Part shown: positions 1 to 11,343 of the stretch, piece by piece | How positions within the stretch are numbered: position 1 is the stretch's first letter | Layout of the letters: each line of letters opens with the position of its first letter | Assembly: GCF_030052815.1 (NCBI RefSeq) | Contig: NC_079500.1 | Coordinates: forward strand, 4,114,298-4,178,297 | Direction: 5' to 3' | DNA: 64,000 nt | From: Hevea brasiliensis | Taxonomy: Eukaryota > Streptophyta > Magnoliopsida > Malpighiales > Euphorbiaceae | The notes under the pieces: model-generated | The model's database searches: none | Told to the model about the DNA's origin: nothing | The model's input: only the letters and a program-made list of their open reading frames with translations | Made by a program: the position numbers and the translations under genes

Positions 1-69
1 TTCCTAAAGTGCCAAATCTTTTGGAAAGCTTCCAAGTCAACCAGAAAATCCAAGAGAGCATTGTCAAGC

Positions 70-941
70 TATTACTTTAAGAAGTGGTAAAGTTATAAAT
101 GATGAGAAGAGTGAAAACAGTGAGAAGAGAGAAAATGAGAAAGGAACTGATGAGAGTGGAAAACAAGAGAGTGCAGAAAAATGTAAGGAGAAATTTGAAG
201 AAAAAGAAGAGAAGTATATACCTCCGAGCCCTACAAGCCACAACTTCCTTTCCTCAAAGATTTCACAAAGCCAAGCTTGATAGGCAATTTGGGAAGTTCT
301 TAGAGGTTTTGAAGAAACTTTACATAAATGTGCCTTTTGTTGATGCTCTTTCACAAATGCCCTCTTATGCAAAATTCTTGAAAGAAATTCTCTCAAATAA
401 GAGAAAACTTGAAGATGAAACTGTAGCTTTGACAGAAGAATGTAGTGCTATCCTCCAGAGGAAACTTCCTCCAAAGCTTAAGGATCCAGGGAGTTTCTCA
501 ATTCCATGCCACATTGGAGAGTCTTGTTCTACAAAAGCTCTATGTGATTTAGGGGCCAGCGTTAGCCTTATGCCCCTTTCTATCTATGAAAAGCTCAACA
601 TGGGAGATCTAAAGCCAACCCACATTTCTCTTGATTAGTGAGAACAATCAAGTATCTGAAGGGATTTTGGAGAATGTGCCCTGAAGGTTGGAAAGTTCTA
701 TATACCCGTTGACTTTGTCATCTTGGACATGGAGGAAGATTCTAATATTCCAATTATCTTGGGGAGACCCTTTCTAGCTACAGCAGGAGCATTGATTGAT
801 GTGAAAGGAGAAAAGCTTACTCTTAGAGTTGGTGAAGAGCAGTTAATTTTCAATATCAATAACACTATGAAAAAGCATCATTCAAGTGATACTTGCTTGA
901 GAGTTGATATTATTGATGAGTGGTTGAAGAACACTTCGTAA
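70..941 (+). pseudogene. Athila gag end and aspartic protease region (broken)
   Basis: Bases 70 to about 235 read in one frame with the motif ITLRSGK and an acidic, Lys/Glu-rich linker, the usual end of Athila gag. The frame then shifts, and 240-638 encodes the FPQRFHKAKLDRQFGKFLEV block followed by the protease-like core LCDLGASVSLMPLSIYEKL. A stop at 636-638 and a further shift separate this from 723-941, which carries the second protease half with IILGRPFLATAGALIDV. The order and spacing match the gag-protease junction of Athila polyproteins. At least two frame changes make it a relic. The active-site DLG replaces the D-T/S-G of ordinary retropepsins, as usual in this lineage. Confidence 0.8.
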
Positions 942-1054
942 AGAAATATCCGTAAGATCCACTTGAAAATTGTTTGGTTCATGGAGGAGGCATAGACTAT
1001 GACAACCCTCATGTAGCTGCATATACTCAACACTTAGAGGAAGTCCACCATTCA

Positions 1055-2151
1055 TTTTTGCTCCAGTTTTTCAACTCACACAAAAGGAAATAGCTGAATT
1101 TAAGCAATCATCATTCAAGGAAGAAGATGCACCTAAGGTAGAACTTAAGCAACTTCCTTCTCAGCTCAGGTATGAATTTCTTGGCACTAATAACACTTAT
1201 CCAGTAATTGTAAATGCAAACTTGAGTACTTTAGAGGCTGATAAGTTGTTAAGAGTGTTGAGAAAATTTAGGAAAGTTTTGGGATACACCATAGATGACA
1301 TTAAAGGAATAAGCCCACATTTTTGCATGCATAGAATCAGTTTGGAAGAAAATTGTAAACCATCTATTGAACATCAAAGGAGGTTGAACCCAAATATGAA
1401 AGAAGTTGTTAAAAAGGAGATTTTGAAGTTGCTTGATGCAGGGATCATATATCCCATCTCAGACAGTACTTGGGTAAGCCCAGTACATGTTGTCCCAAAG
1501 AAGGGTGGAATGACAGTGGTCAAAAATGAAAATAATGAATTAATTCCCACTAGAACGGTGACTAGTTGGCGAATGTGCATAGATTACAGAAAATTAAATG
1601 TTGCCACTAGAAAAGATCATTTTCCACTTCCCTTCATTGATCAAATGTTGGAAAGACTAGCTAGGCATTCTTACTTTTGCTATTTAGATGGATATTCAGG
1701 TTTTTTTCAAATCCCTATCCATCCAAATGATCAAGAGAAAACCACTTTTACTTGTCCATATGGAACCTTTGCTTATAGAAGGATGCCATTTGGGTTGTGT
1801 AATGCACCAGCCACTTTTCAGAGGTGCATGATGGCAATCTTCTCAGATTTCATTGAAGACATAATGGAGGTTTTTATGGACGATTTTTCTGTTTATGGAT
1901 CTTCTTTTGATATATGCTTGGCTAACCTTTCTAAAATTTTGCAGCGATGTGCGAATCTCGACCTTGTGTTAAACTGGGAAAAGTGTCATTTCATGGTTCA
2001 GGAAGGGATAGTGCTTGGACATTTGGTGTCTAACAGAGGAATAGAGGTTGATAAAGCCAAAGTTGAAGTGATAGAGAAGATGGCTCCTCCTACCAATGTC
2101 AAGGGAATTCGAAGTTTCCTAGGACACGCGGGTTCTCTGACGCTTTATTAA
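1055..2151 (+). pseudogene. Athila reverse transcriptase
   Basis: A frame open from about 1055 carries the RT palm and fingers: the VHVVPKKGG block, WRMCIDYRKLN, HFPLPFIDQMLERLA, YCYLDGYSG-like sequence with the first catalytic Asp, the RMPFGLCNAPATFQRCM block, and FMDDFSVYG, which holds the catalytic DD pair. It ends at 2149-2151 within the connection domain ([11 protein letters not shown]), where related proteins continue into RNase H, so a frame change separates it from the next piece. The domain order and the FMDD form of the active site fit Ty3/gypsy. There is no credible start codon, since it is an internal part of a polyprotein. Confidence 0.85.
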
Positions 2152-2176
2152 GGATTTTTCTAAAATAGCTAAACCT

Positions 2177-3120
2177 TTGTCTAATTTGTTAAGTAATGAC
2201 ACACCATTTGAATTTGACCAAGAGTGTTTGGATGCCTTTTGCAGGTTGAAGCAAGCTCTCATCACTGCACCAATCATGCAACCACCTGATTGGAGCCTAC
2301 CTTTTGAAATTATGTGTGATGCTAGCAACTATGCAATTGGGGCTGTTCTTGGTCAAAGAAAGGACAAAAAGGCTTATGCTATTTATTATGCTAGTAGAAC
2401 ACTGGATGAGGCTCAAACAAATTATGCAACAACTGAAAAGGAATTTTTGGCAATTGTCTTTGCATTGGAAAAGTTCAGACCTTACATTATTGACTCAAAG
2501 GTGGTTATATTTTCAGATCATGCAGCCATCAGGTATTTGCTCCGTAAAAAGGAGGCCAAACCGAGGCTCATTAGGTGGATTCTGATGCTACAAGAATTTG
2601 ATTTGGAGATTAGAGATAAGAAAGGAGCTGAAAATGTAGTTGCTGACAATCTTAGTCGGTTGAAACTGGATGGTGAAGAATTGGATGAAATCCCTATTGA
2701 TGAGTTTTTCTTGGATGAACAACTTTTCTCTCTTGTTGCTAAACTACCTTGGTATGCAGATTTTGTGAATTATCTATCTTGTGGAATATTACCTCTAGGT
2801 ATGACATGGCAACAAAAGAAAAAGTTCTTGCATGAAGTGAAGTTTTATAGATGGGATGATCCTTTACTCTTTAGGAGATGTTGTGATGGTCTAATTAGAA
2901 GATGTATTCCTGAAGAGGAAATCCAGAGTATTTTGCATCATTGCCATGCTTCTGATTATGGAGGACATTTTGGCATCTCTAAAGACAGCTAGTAAAATTT
3001 TGCAAGCTGGTTTCTTTTGGCCAAATCTTTTTAAGGATGTGAGGAAATTTGTGTTGGATTGTGATAAATGTCAAAGGAGTGGAAATTTGTCAAAAGAGAT
3101 CAAATGCCCTAAATAATATT
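2177..3120 (+). pseudogene. Athila RNase H and integrase zinc-finger region
   Basis: The frame 2177-2992 holds an RNase H domain of the RT-linked type: [15 protein letters not shown] with the first acidic residue, [20 protein letters not shown] with the catalytic Glu, and [11 protein letters not shown] with the next Asp. After [12 protein letters not shown] comes a linker and then the start of the integrase H2C2 finger ([15 protein letters not shown]). A stop at 2990-2992 interrupts it. The rest of the finger (CDKCQRSGN) continues in another frame to about 3110. It is contiguous with the RT upstream and the integrase core downstream, as in an intact pol, but is not translatable as one protein. 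Confidence 0.8.
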
Positions 3121-4041
3121 CTTGAAGTGGAATTATTTGATGTTTGGAGAATAGATTTTATGGGGCCATTCCTCCTTCATATGGTAATAGATACATCTTA
3201 GTTGGGGTTGACTATGTGTCAAAGTGGGTGGAAGCTATTGCAACTCCAACTAATGATGCTAGAGTGGTAGTAAAATTTTTGAAAAAATTTGTCTTGAGCA
3301 GATTTGGAGCTCCTAGGGCTATAATTAGTGATGGGGGTTCCCATTTTTGTAATAAGCAATTTGAGAGCTTAATGAGGAAGTATGGTGTAGTGCACAAGAT
3401 AGCTACCCCATACCATCCTCAAACTTCAGACAAGTTGAAATTTCTAACAGAGAGCTCAAGCATATTTTGGAGAAAACAGTGAACAATTCTAGGAAAGATT
3501 GGTCTATCAAACTAGATGATGCTTTATGGGCATATAGGACTGCCTACAAAACACCTATAGGAACTACTCCCTTTAGGTTGGTGTATGGTAAGTCTTGTCA
3601 TTTACAATGGAGCTAGAACATAGAGCATATTGGGCCATTCGGACCTTGAATTTTGATCTTAAGCAATTTGGTGAGAAAAGGTTGTTACAACTTAATGAGC
3701 TTGAGGAATTGAGGATGGATGCCTATGAAAGTGCCCGTATTTACAAAGAAAGAACTAAAGTTTGGCATGATAAGCATCTGAGGAAAAAGGAATTCAAAGA
3801 AGGTGATTCAGTTTTGTTGTTCAACTCAAGATTGAAATTGTTCCCTGGAAAACTCAAGTCAAGGTGGACTGGTCCATATAGAGTTTCTAAGGTTTTCCCT
3901 TATGGAGCAATAGAAATTTGGAGTGAAAAATCTGGGAATTTTAAGGTCAATGGGCATAGATTGAAGCATTACATAACCGGAGACCCAATACTAGGAGCAA
4001 GTCGTTACAAGCTCTCCAATCCCTCACCTCTTTTCAAATAA
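3121..4041 (+). pseudogene. Athila integrase core and C-terminal part (broken)
   Basis: Bases 3144-3482 encode most of the integrase core: VGVDYVSKWVEAI contains the first catalytic Asp, and FGAPRAIISDGGSHFC the second. The frame shifts near 3430, so the third acidic residue falls in another frame. From 3595 to 4041 a further frame holds the Athila C-terminal region: [31 protein letters not shown], then KEGDSVLLFNSRLKLFPGKL with the GPY-like segment SRWTGPYRV. The stop at 4039-4041 closes pol. Two or more frame changes show decay. It is followed by the long spacer typical of this lineage. Confidence 0.82.
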
Positions 4042-4945
4042 CTTCATGAAAAGTCCAGCTAAGGACTATAAATTAGCCCTCTTGGGAGGCATCCCAAGTC
4101 CTTTTATTTTGCTTTTGTTGATTTACTTTCATTTTCATTAATTTTGTTTTTATCTTAAATCTCCCCAAATTCAATTTTTGACATTGTTAAATTTTGTCTC
4201 TTGTAGATGTAATTCAATGAAGAAGAAATTGGTGAACTATTGGGGAAGTAATTCTTAACTTGACAAATTTAGTCCTTCAAAAGAACTGATAAGCTTTTGC
4301 TCCATAATCTTTGCAGGAGCTGCAATCTAGTTCATGCAGAGGAAAAATAAAATCTGCAGCAAAAAGGGGTGTCTGCAGCCAATGACTTGTATTTTTGATG
4401 AGGTTGGATGTATATCAATGGAGAAAGGTTGGTGAACTGCTGAAATTGCTATCTGGTTTATGCAGAACAGAACAATAGAATCTGCAGCAGATTACATGTG
4501 TTTTTGGTGAGGTTGGGTGGGTAATTTTCTAATATTTGTGCTTATAATGATATTATGGTGGTAAGTGAGTCATTTTTGCAGTTTTGAGCTTCTTTGGGTT
4601 GTAGGATTCAAAGTAGAAATGTTGAATTTTCTTGGCAAATCTTGGAGATTTCATTTCTCATTTGTGGTTTGATGCAACTTTATACAGATTTTTATGGAGT
4701 TTTATGTGCTAAATGTTGATTTGCAGAATTTGAGTCAAAATGGCATAGCTCTCAAAGGTCTTTTATGTAGGATCCATTTTTACATGCTTATGTGATGCAC
4801 TTTTGATGAATTTTGAATATATTGATGTGTTTTTGGTGAAAATTTCTCATGGTTTGTGCTTCATAGAATTATATTTCATCATTCCAGGGTATCTTTCACA
4901 CTTGCAATCCATGTTCTATTGCATTCTTGATCTTGTTAAACTTGT
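4042..4945 (+). other. Non-coding spacer after pol of the Athila element
   Basis: No supported gene is present. It includes the sequence around 4075-4105 (CTCTTGGGAGGCATCCCAAG) that follows pol in related elements. Two imperfect copies of a roughly 90-base block rich in CTGCAG and TGCAGA lie at about 4318-4410 and 4430-4515. The small ORF at 4803-5105 runs into the repeat array and is not credible as a gene. Confidence 0.6.
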
Positions 4946-5700
4946 GCATAAGCAACTGCATAGCTTATGCAATCTGCATGACCAAAATTCTTGCCATTTT
5001 CACCTTTATTGCAAGTGCATAAGGAGAGTGCATAGCTTATGCAACTCGCATAACCTCATTTTGTCAAAATTCATATCTCAAAACTTGCATAAGGTGAGTG
5101 CATGACCTATGCACAATTGCATAACTTCAAATCCTTCATTTTCTCTCTCTCGAAGTTTGCATAAGCAATGTGCATAGCCTATGCACTGCATAACCAAAAT
5201 TCCACGGCTCAGTGCTGAAGGTTGCATAAGCGAGTGCATAACCTATGCACTGCATGACCAAAAACCTAAAAATCATTCTTGCCGAGGATGCATAAGGAAG
5301 GTGCATAGCCTATGCACCTCTGCATAACCAAGATCTCCAAAAATCAATTCAGTGAAAAGTGCATAAGCGAGTGCATAGCCTATGCACTCCTGCATAACCA
5401 GAAAACAGAAAACCCCAAAAGTTACCGAGACCTGCATAAGCAATGTGCATAGCCTATGCACTTCTGCATAACCAAAATTCCAAAATCCCAAAAATTGCCG
5501 CAGAGTGCATAAGCAGAGTGCATAGCCTATGCACATCTGCATGACCCAAGTTTCTGAAAAACAATTCTTGCCGAGAGATGCATAAGGGGAGTGCATAGCT
5601 TATGCACTCCCGCATGACTTCGCTCCTCACCATTTCAGGGTCACCGAAACATGCATAAGGACAGTGCATAACCTATGCACTTGTGCATAAGCACTTTTCT
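4946..5700. repeat. Eleven-unit tandem array with a TGCATAG/CTATGCA palindrome
   Basis: Eleven imperfect units of 64-74 bases, mostly 70-74, each read TGCATAAG, a short gap, a near-perfect palindrome GTGCATAGCCTATGCAC (8-base arms around one C), a short gap, and TGCATAACC. The palindromes begin at 4956, 5028, 5098, 5170, 5234, 5301, 5371, 5445, 5518, 5591 and 5664. The spacers are A-rich and only loosely alike (several contain TTGCCGAG or CCAAAA). The array lies between pol and ORF2 of the Athila element. The reading frames through it on the minus strand only translate the repeat. Confidence 0.9.
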
Positions 5701-5962
5701 GAAATATAAATCCTTTTTGAAACACGCACAAGTTATGCATAAATCATTTTTTCCTTATGCAATCTCCTACAACCCGATTCAAATTCATTTTCAGCAAAGG
5801 CCATTCCCACCTCCTCCACTTCCCGACTCTTGAACCCCACGACCGCCCTTCATCCTCCATTTCTTTCCGGCATTCTCGCCATCTCTCTCCCATCTTCTCC
5901 ATCAGCGCTCTCATCACGAAACCCTAAATCCCCCTACATTTCCATCTCTATTCCAATCGACC

Positions 5963-6574
5963 ATGGATTCCCCTCCACATTCCCGCCCCGCCTCTCCTCT
6001 TGAAGTCACTCCATTGTCTTCGATACATCCCCCTTCCAATCCTCCACCACAAACGACACCACCACCACCTCCATCAACAACATACAAACGCAAAATCCGA
6101 TCCAAATCCGTGCGACCCATGTCCTCTGCTCCTCCTCTGTCCAAACGCAAAGACCCACCCACCCCATTTTCGGAGCCACCTCCTAAAAAGCCAAAAGCTC
6201 CAGCCTCTACACCTTCTTCCAGCAAAAGGACAGTTTCAGCAACCCCATTTGTATCAAAGCTACCCTGGCCTCTCCCTGATACAATTCAAAAAGCTGCTTT
6301 CAAAAGACTCAAAGATAGAAGGGTACAACCTACTAGGTATATATCTGCTGATGCTCTACAATCTCTGGGTTTATTTGATAATGTAGTTGCATTTCTTGAC
6401 GGTATGGGTTGGACAGAATTTGTGCATAAGCAAGAGGTAGTTTATCCAATTCTAGTTTTGGAGTTTATTTCTTCATTCTCTGCTACCCTCAACTTGCATG
6501 ATGTAGACCATAAGCCAATTATGACATTTAGATGCTTGGGGCAAAATAGAGAGCTCATTGGATCAATTTCATAG
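5963..6574 (+). pseudogene. Athila ORF2, N-terminal part
   Basis: The ATG at 5963 opens a frame of 203 codons. Residues 1-95 are rich in Pro, Ser and Lys with a basic stretch (TYKRKIRSKS) that could act in nuclear targeting (inference). Residues 95-203 (PDTIQKAAFKRLKDRRV, SADALQSLGLFDNVVAFL, VYPILVLEFISSFSATL) resemble the putative plant transposon protein domain known from the extra ORF of Athila elements. That ORF has been called env-like by position, but no signal peptide or membrane segment is visible here. The frame stops at 6574 in mid-domain. The second half lies in other frames to 7541, so this copy is broken. Confidence 0.7.
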
Positions 6575-7541
6575 CATTTTTGGTTTTGCAATTGATGGGT
6601 TCTTTAGAGTACCACATACCGGAGTAGAGGTAGCCAATAAGGGCATCCGAATCTGCCCAATTTTGGAGAATCATAACAAACCAACCCCAAACCTTCTCTG
6701 CTGGTAGGTCCAAAACATCCCAAATCCTTGACCCTGCACTTAGGTTTATTCATAGGTTGATGGCTAGCACCATATTGGGCAGAGGGACTAGTTACTCTTT
6801 GTGGGCAAATCTGAACTTTTATGTTATGGTGTGCATTTCACAAAGTTAAGGTGTCTCGTGTTACTTCTTTGCGAACATGTGCTGCATATTGCCACCAAAT
6901 CCATTGGTGACATTGTTTTGGGTGGACTCATCACTGTCATAGCCAAACATTTTGGCTTTAATCCTGCAGAGCACTCAATCCCAGCACTTGAGGACACTTC
7001 CTATTTTGATACTGCACACTTAACCAAAACAGGGTTCCATTTATCATATTTTGATGACACTGGCCACCCTGCAGCCGAAACTGAGCCTATTACACAACCA
7101 GAAACCCAACCTTTCACACCAGCCCCACAGCACCCTACTACCCCTACCCCAACCCCACCTACTCAGACACTCCAGCTACCTGCTCAGCCCATTCCTCCTA
7201 CAGCTGAACCTACCTCATCCACAGCACCTCCTCCATTCAACACTAAAGCCTTATTCACCTACCTCGACAGGCTTAGTGATGATATCTACTTTGTGGATAG
7301 GAAGCTTGACAGTGGTCTTGATACACTAAAGGATCGCCATGAGCAACTGTTTGACCTTGTCATGGAAACCAGGGACAAACAGAAAGAACTGAAGGAAATG
7401 GTGAAGCAACTCATGATCTTCCTGGGCATGCCACCCCCACCTCCATCACCTCCTCCTGCACCATCATTTCGACAGCCGGCAGCAGCCACCAGCCCCTTAG
7501 CAACATCCTTGGACAAAGGAAAAACAATAGACATAGATTAG
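6575..7541 (+). pseudogene. Athila ORF2, C-terminal part with Pro-rich tail
   Basis: Bases 6575-6800 hold decayed remains of the domain core in changing frames, including DPALRFIHRLMASTILGRG. From 6801 to 7541 one frame is open: CEHVLHIATKSIGDIVLGGLI and IAKHFGFNPAEHSIPALED, a pattern found at this place in Athila ORF2. A tail very rich in Pro, Thr and Gln follows (about residues 95-145), then a short helical segment with LDSGLDTLKDRHEQLFDLV, which could form a coiled coil, and a second Pro-rich stretch. The stop is at 7539-7541. The ATG at 6801 is internal and not the original start. Confidence 0.65.
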
Positions 7542-9723
7542 TGTTTAGTTTACTTTTGTTCAATCTTGTAGGACCTTTTCTTTGTAAATATGTTCAAACA
7601 TTTATACTTTGTTTTGGATTTTGTTGATTTGTTCTGAATTAGTTTCTTTTAAATTCTGTTTCCTTTGAAGTTTTATTGAATAGCTATTACATTTGTCTTC
7701 TTTGATTTTTATTGCACTTATTGCCTTTTTGTACATATTTGCCCATACTCTGTCTATATTTCCATACTTTTACTGCTGGTTGTACATTTCCCCTTGCCAA
7801 TTCCCATGCAAAGAAGCCAGTATACACTGCACAGCTATGAATTTCCTCATGCATAACCTTTGCATAGCCTGTGCAACCCTTTCTGCTACTTCTGCAGAAC
7901 TGCACAGGTTGTCTTTCCCTTATGCAACTGTCCTGCATAGCCTATGCCACATCTTATTGCCTCTTATGCACCTTACCTATGCACATGTTCTGGACAGCAC
8001 TTAACTCCGCATAACCTGTGCAGCTTCTTATGCATCCCTTTACCTTGAATTCTCATACCAGGTAACTCTTTCTTTTTGTTCTTATTTTTTTCAATATTAT
8101 TTGCTTTGAGTTTTGGATATCTACTATTTGAGACATTGAGGACAATGTCCAATTTTGAGTTTGGGGGTGCACATTTTGATTTTTAGCTTTATTTTTTACA
8201 TTTTGAGTATAAGAGCATCTCATCCCATTTCATTTACATATATTGTAAATATTTTACATATACATCCATCCATACATATTCATTACACATTTACACACAC
8301 ATTATACATCACTTAGAAATTGTACAAATTTCATACAAATAGACTTCCTCCATTTAGTTCATGCATTACTCATTTTAGGAATCATACACCATGCATTAAA
8401 ATCTTTTGCCAAATCCCTTGAGTATTGAAAATGTGCCTATGAAAGTGATTTGACTCACCTTTTAGTTGGGTTTGTGGATTGAAAGTTTCCTAAAAGGTGC
8501 AAGGTTTTGAAGTGTCTATCCCTTGCCTATATCTTCTTAGCCAAAAAGCCACCCAACTAGTCATTTGGAGATGGAAGTGTTTAGAGGGAATTATTGGATA
8601 TAAGGTAGTCAAATGATGTCTCACCAATCCTAGAACAAATTTTCTAAACCTTTCAAGGCGAAATACCAGCTTGTACTTGAAAAGAGAGATGATTAGGCAT
8701 TCATTGATTTAAACCTTCTCATTTTAAACCTTTGGCCCTTTTCCTAACTAAAATTTATCCTTGCAAACCCCTTTGAGCCTTTTTACCCCTAATTTTTCTT
8801 GAAACCCTTATTATTACCTAGCCAATGAACCAAACACTCCAACCCTTTTCATGAGAATAATTATTTACAATATTAGGTACATAAAAAAAAAAAAGAGAAA
8901 AAGAAAAGAAAAGAAAAAAATACAATAAAAGGGAGAAGAAATACTTGTCACCTTGTAAAAGTGCTAGTATATGTGCTTTTCACTATTGCCATTCAAAATG
9001 AAAGAAATCCACCCAAAGTATCAAAAGAAATGAGTTTGGGGGTGGCAATTTTAGGGACAATCATCAAAAGAAAATACAAAATACAAGTTAAAGTATCAAA
9101 ATGTCCCTCCATTTTATGTGTTTTGTAAACTATGCTAGCACTTGACAATCCTCATTGTGTATTCTTCTCTCCCATATAAAAATATATATATATATAATAA
9201 AGTGTACCTTATGTTTCAAAATTGAAAATATTCTCATGCTTTGAATCCTTTTTACCTATCTTTCTTCTTAGTCTCATTTTGAACCCCATGGCCCCACTAC
9301 ATCCCTAAAAAGACCTTTGATCTCTTGATAGTACTTGCTACATTAGTGGAGATAGGAGTAGGGAATTTGCCTATGGGATTGGAAAACTATTCATCTATTC
9401 ATTCAATTCTATCATTCCATGTTGAGATACTTTGGTTATCAATTGTCCTAGAATTCCTTTTGAGCATGACTCTCTCTTTTGATTAGTTGGTTTGGGGATT
9501 TGAATGATAATTGACTTGATGGCTAAGCGGTGAAAGCTTGGATAAGCATTAAATTCTTTGCATTTTGAAGGATGGGTATATGGATTGTTGGTATGGCTAA
9601 AGGTGTGTTAAGTTACCTTAATGAGTGATTTTCATAACTCTTTGGATAAGGCACCCCTAAAAACTTTGCATCACATTTTAAAGTTTGCTTGAGGACAAGC
9701 AAAAGCTTGAGTTTGGGGGTATT
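7542..9723 (+). other. Long 3' non-coding region of the Athila element
   Basis: No supported gene. Bases 7845-8035 carry a second, looser cluster of TGCATAACC, TATGCA and TGCATAGCC motifs like those of the array at 4946-5700. Bases 8138-8167 read GAGGACAATGTCC and then AGTTTGGGGGT, and similar G-rich tracts recur near 9031 and 9709. An A-rich run lies at 8882-8930 and a short TA run at 9182-9198. Non-coding stretches of this length are usual between ORF2 and the LTR in Athila (family knowledge). Confidence 0.6.
9709..9723 (+). promoter_or_regulatory. Polypurine-tract-like sequence before the 3' LTR
   Basis: GAGTTTGGGGGT lies directly before the TGATGC start of the LTR, where the primer for plus-strand DNA synthesis should be. 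The tract is not purely purine, and the same core occurs twice further upstream, so its exact role is inferred from position. Confidence 0.55.
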
Positions 9724-11343
9724 TGATGCACACATTTTGCATAGTCATTTAGGTCTAATTTCATAATCATTTTATTTGGTTATTAGTCATTTTTTAGCTA
9801 ATTTCATTAGTTAATTAGTTAGTTTTCCATAGTTGTCAATTTTGCACTAATTTGTAATTTTTACTTTGTTTTGTAGGAAAAATGGTGTTTTTGAAGGACT
9901 AAAGAGAATTTTGCCATTGAGGAGTGTCTTCTACAGCAAAAAGATGCCAAAAACAAGTTTTCAAGCTGAAATATGCATTGACCAAACTGTGCATAACTTG
10001 CCGCATAAGCTATGCAGTTCTGCATAAGGAGGAAGAACACTGTTCCAGAACCAAATTAAATGTGCATAAGGAGACTGCACAGCTTATGCACATTCTCACC
10101 TCCCTTATGCAGATTCACGAAATTGTGCATAACCTATGCACCAAGTCATGCAGCTTCGCATAAGTAACCCAGAATCAGCCGAAATGTGCATAAGGGACTG
10201 CATAACTTATGCAGTCCACTTATGCAGTCCATAAAGAGTTCATTAATGAGCTGGCAGAAGATTCCCTTAATGTATTCCTCCTAGAACATACTATTTTAGG
10301 GCTCCATGTCAGAAAAATGCTATAAATAGTCCCATTTTCTCATTTTAGAGAGGGAGAAAAAGGAGCAAAGGAAGAAAGGAGGAGGCTAAGCAGAATTTGA
10401 GGAGTCATTTCACCTTCCACACCATTTTCAACTAAGATTTGCAGATTTCTTTCTTTCTTTACACTTTTCTACATTTCTAGTGTTTAATTACTTACTTCTT
10501 AGCTTAGATTAAAGCTTTATTTCCATTTAAACTCATCATATCTTGTAAGCATTATGGATAGTGAGTAGTTTACTTTTGATTCTGGAGTAAGGGTTGTAAT
10601 ATTTGAGATATTTTGTGGATTTTGATTGGGTAATCTATATTTTGTGGTCTTAATGAGTTTTATTCATTTCTTGTATGCTTAATGACATGCTTAATGTAGG
10701 ATCCCATTGAGTAATGTTCTTAATCCATGGTTGAAGCACCGAAAGGAGAAGGCCTTGTGATAGATAATCAGGAAATTGGACTTAATTAACTTAGACCTAG
10801 AAATAGGCTAAGGATTAAGAGGATTCATAGATTAATTAAAGAACTTAATGGGTCTTAATTAATTCTAACTCCACGAAAGTAGGATTAGTTTGATTAAGGC
10901 ACTCTTTGTCTCACTCGAAAGGGAATTCAAAGGATTTAAGAATTAATCTCCTTAAAACCCATTAGTATCACAAGATTGGATAACCAATTTAAAATCCCAA
11001 AATAGCTCGAATATGAAATCCCGAACTCCGGAATCGCCTTTTTACCATTGTTAATTTCTAATCGAATTTAATCATTTGCCAATTTAAATATTGCCATATT
11101 TGAACTTGCTTATTTCTATTTGATGCAATTTTAGTTTAATTAATACATTGTTGAATAGAATATTAATTTTGCACATTTAGATTTCACACCCCATTACCCA
11201 TTAATTCATCATTTTAATCTCGTAAATACTTCAATTTAGTCAACTTTTATATCGAAAATTCAATCATTAACACAACTCCTCGTGGGATCGATATTTTTCT
11301 ATACTACTTGTACGACCCGTGCACTTGCGGTTGGGACGCATCA
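9724..11343 (+). repeat. 3' LTR of the Athila element (1620 bp)
   Basis: It begins TGATGCACACATTTTGCATA directly after the G-rich tract and ends TTGGGACGCATCA. The first and last six bases (TGATGC and GCATCA) are inverted copies, as expected for LTR termini. The length fits Athila LTRs. Bases 9974-10230 hold about ten TGCATAA or TTATGCA motifs, some in palindromic pairs, just before a TATA box. The partner 5' LTR is outside the window. Confidence 0.82.
10321..10328 (+). promoter_or_regulatory. TATA box in the Athila LTR
   Basis: TATAAATA in the context GCTATAAATAGTCCC lies 598 bases into the LTR, about 90 bases after the last TGCATAA motif. It is followed by the purine-rich AGAGAGGGAGAAAAAGGAGC. 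This would mark the U3/R boundary about 30 bases downstream. Confidence 0.7.

Larger units (their letters stand above)
1..11343 (+). mobile_element. Athila-type Ty3/gypsy retrotransposon, 5' part outside window
   Basis: The order is gag end, protease, reverse transcriptase, RNase H, integrase, long spacer, extra ORF, long non-coding 3' part, purine-rich tract and LTR, all on the + strand. The extra ORF after pol, the DLGAS-type protease and the repeated AGTTTGGGGGT tracts are typical of the Athila group (family knowledge). The 3' LTR begins TGATGC and ends GCATCA, an inverted pair. All protein-coding parts carry frameshifts or stops, so this copy cannot be autonomous. The 5' LTR and most of gag lie left of the window, so the target-site duplication cannot be checked. 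Confidence 0.9.

Noticed and set aside
1374..1580. Minus-strand frame within the Athila reverse transcriptase
   Set aside because: It is a shadow of the well-supported RT frame.
5273..5669. Minus-strand reading frames with repeated HRLCTLLM-type peptide
   Set aside because: They are translations of the repeat array; their periodicity follows the DNA unit and no domain is visible.
4946..5700. CRISPR-like array of regularly spaced palindromic repeats
   Set aside because: The window is plant nuclear DNA with no cas genes. The repeats lie inside a retrotransposon and the spacers are related to each other.
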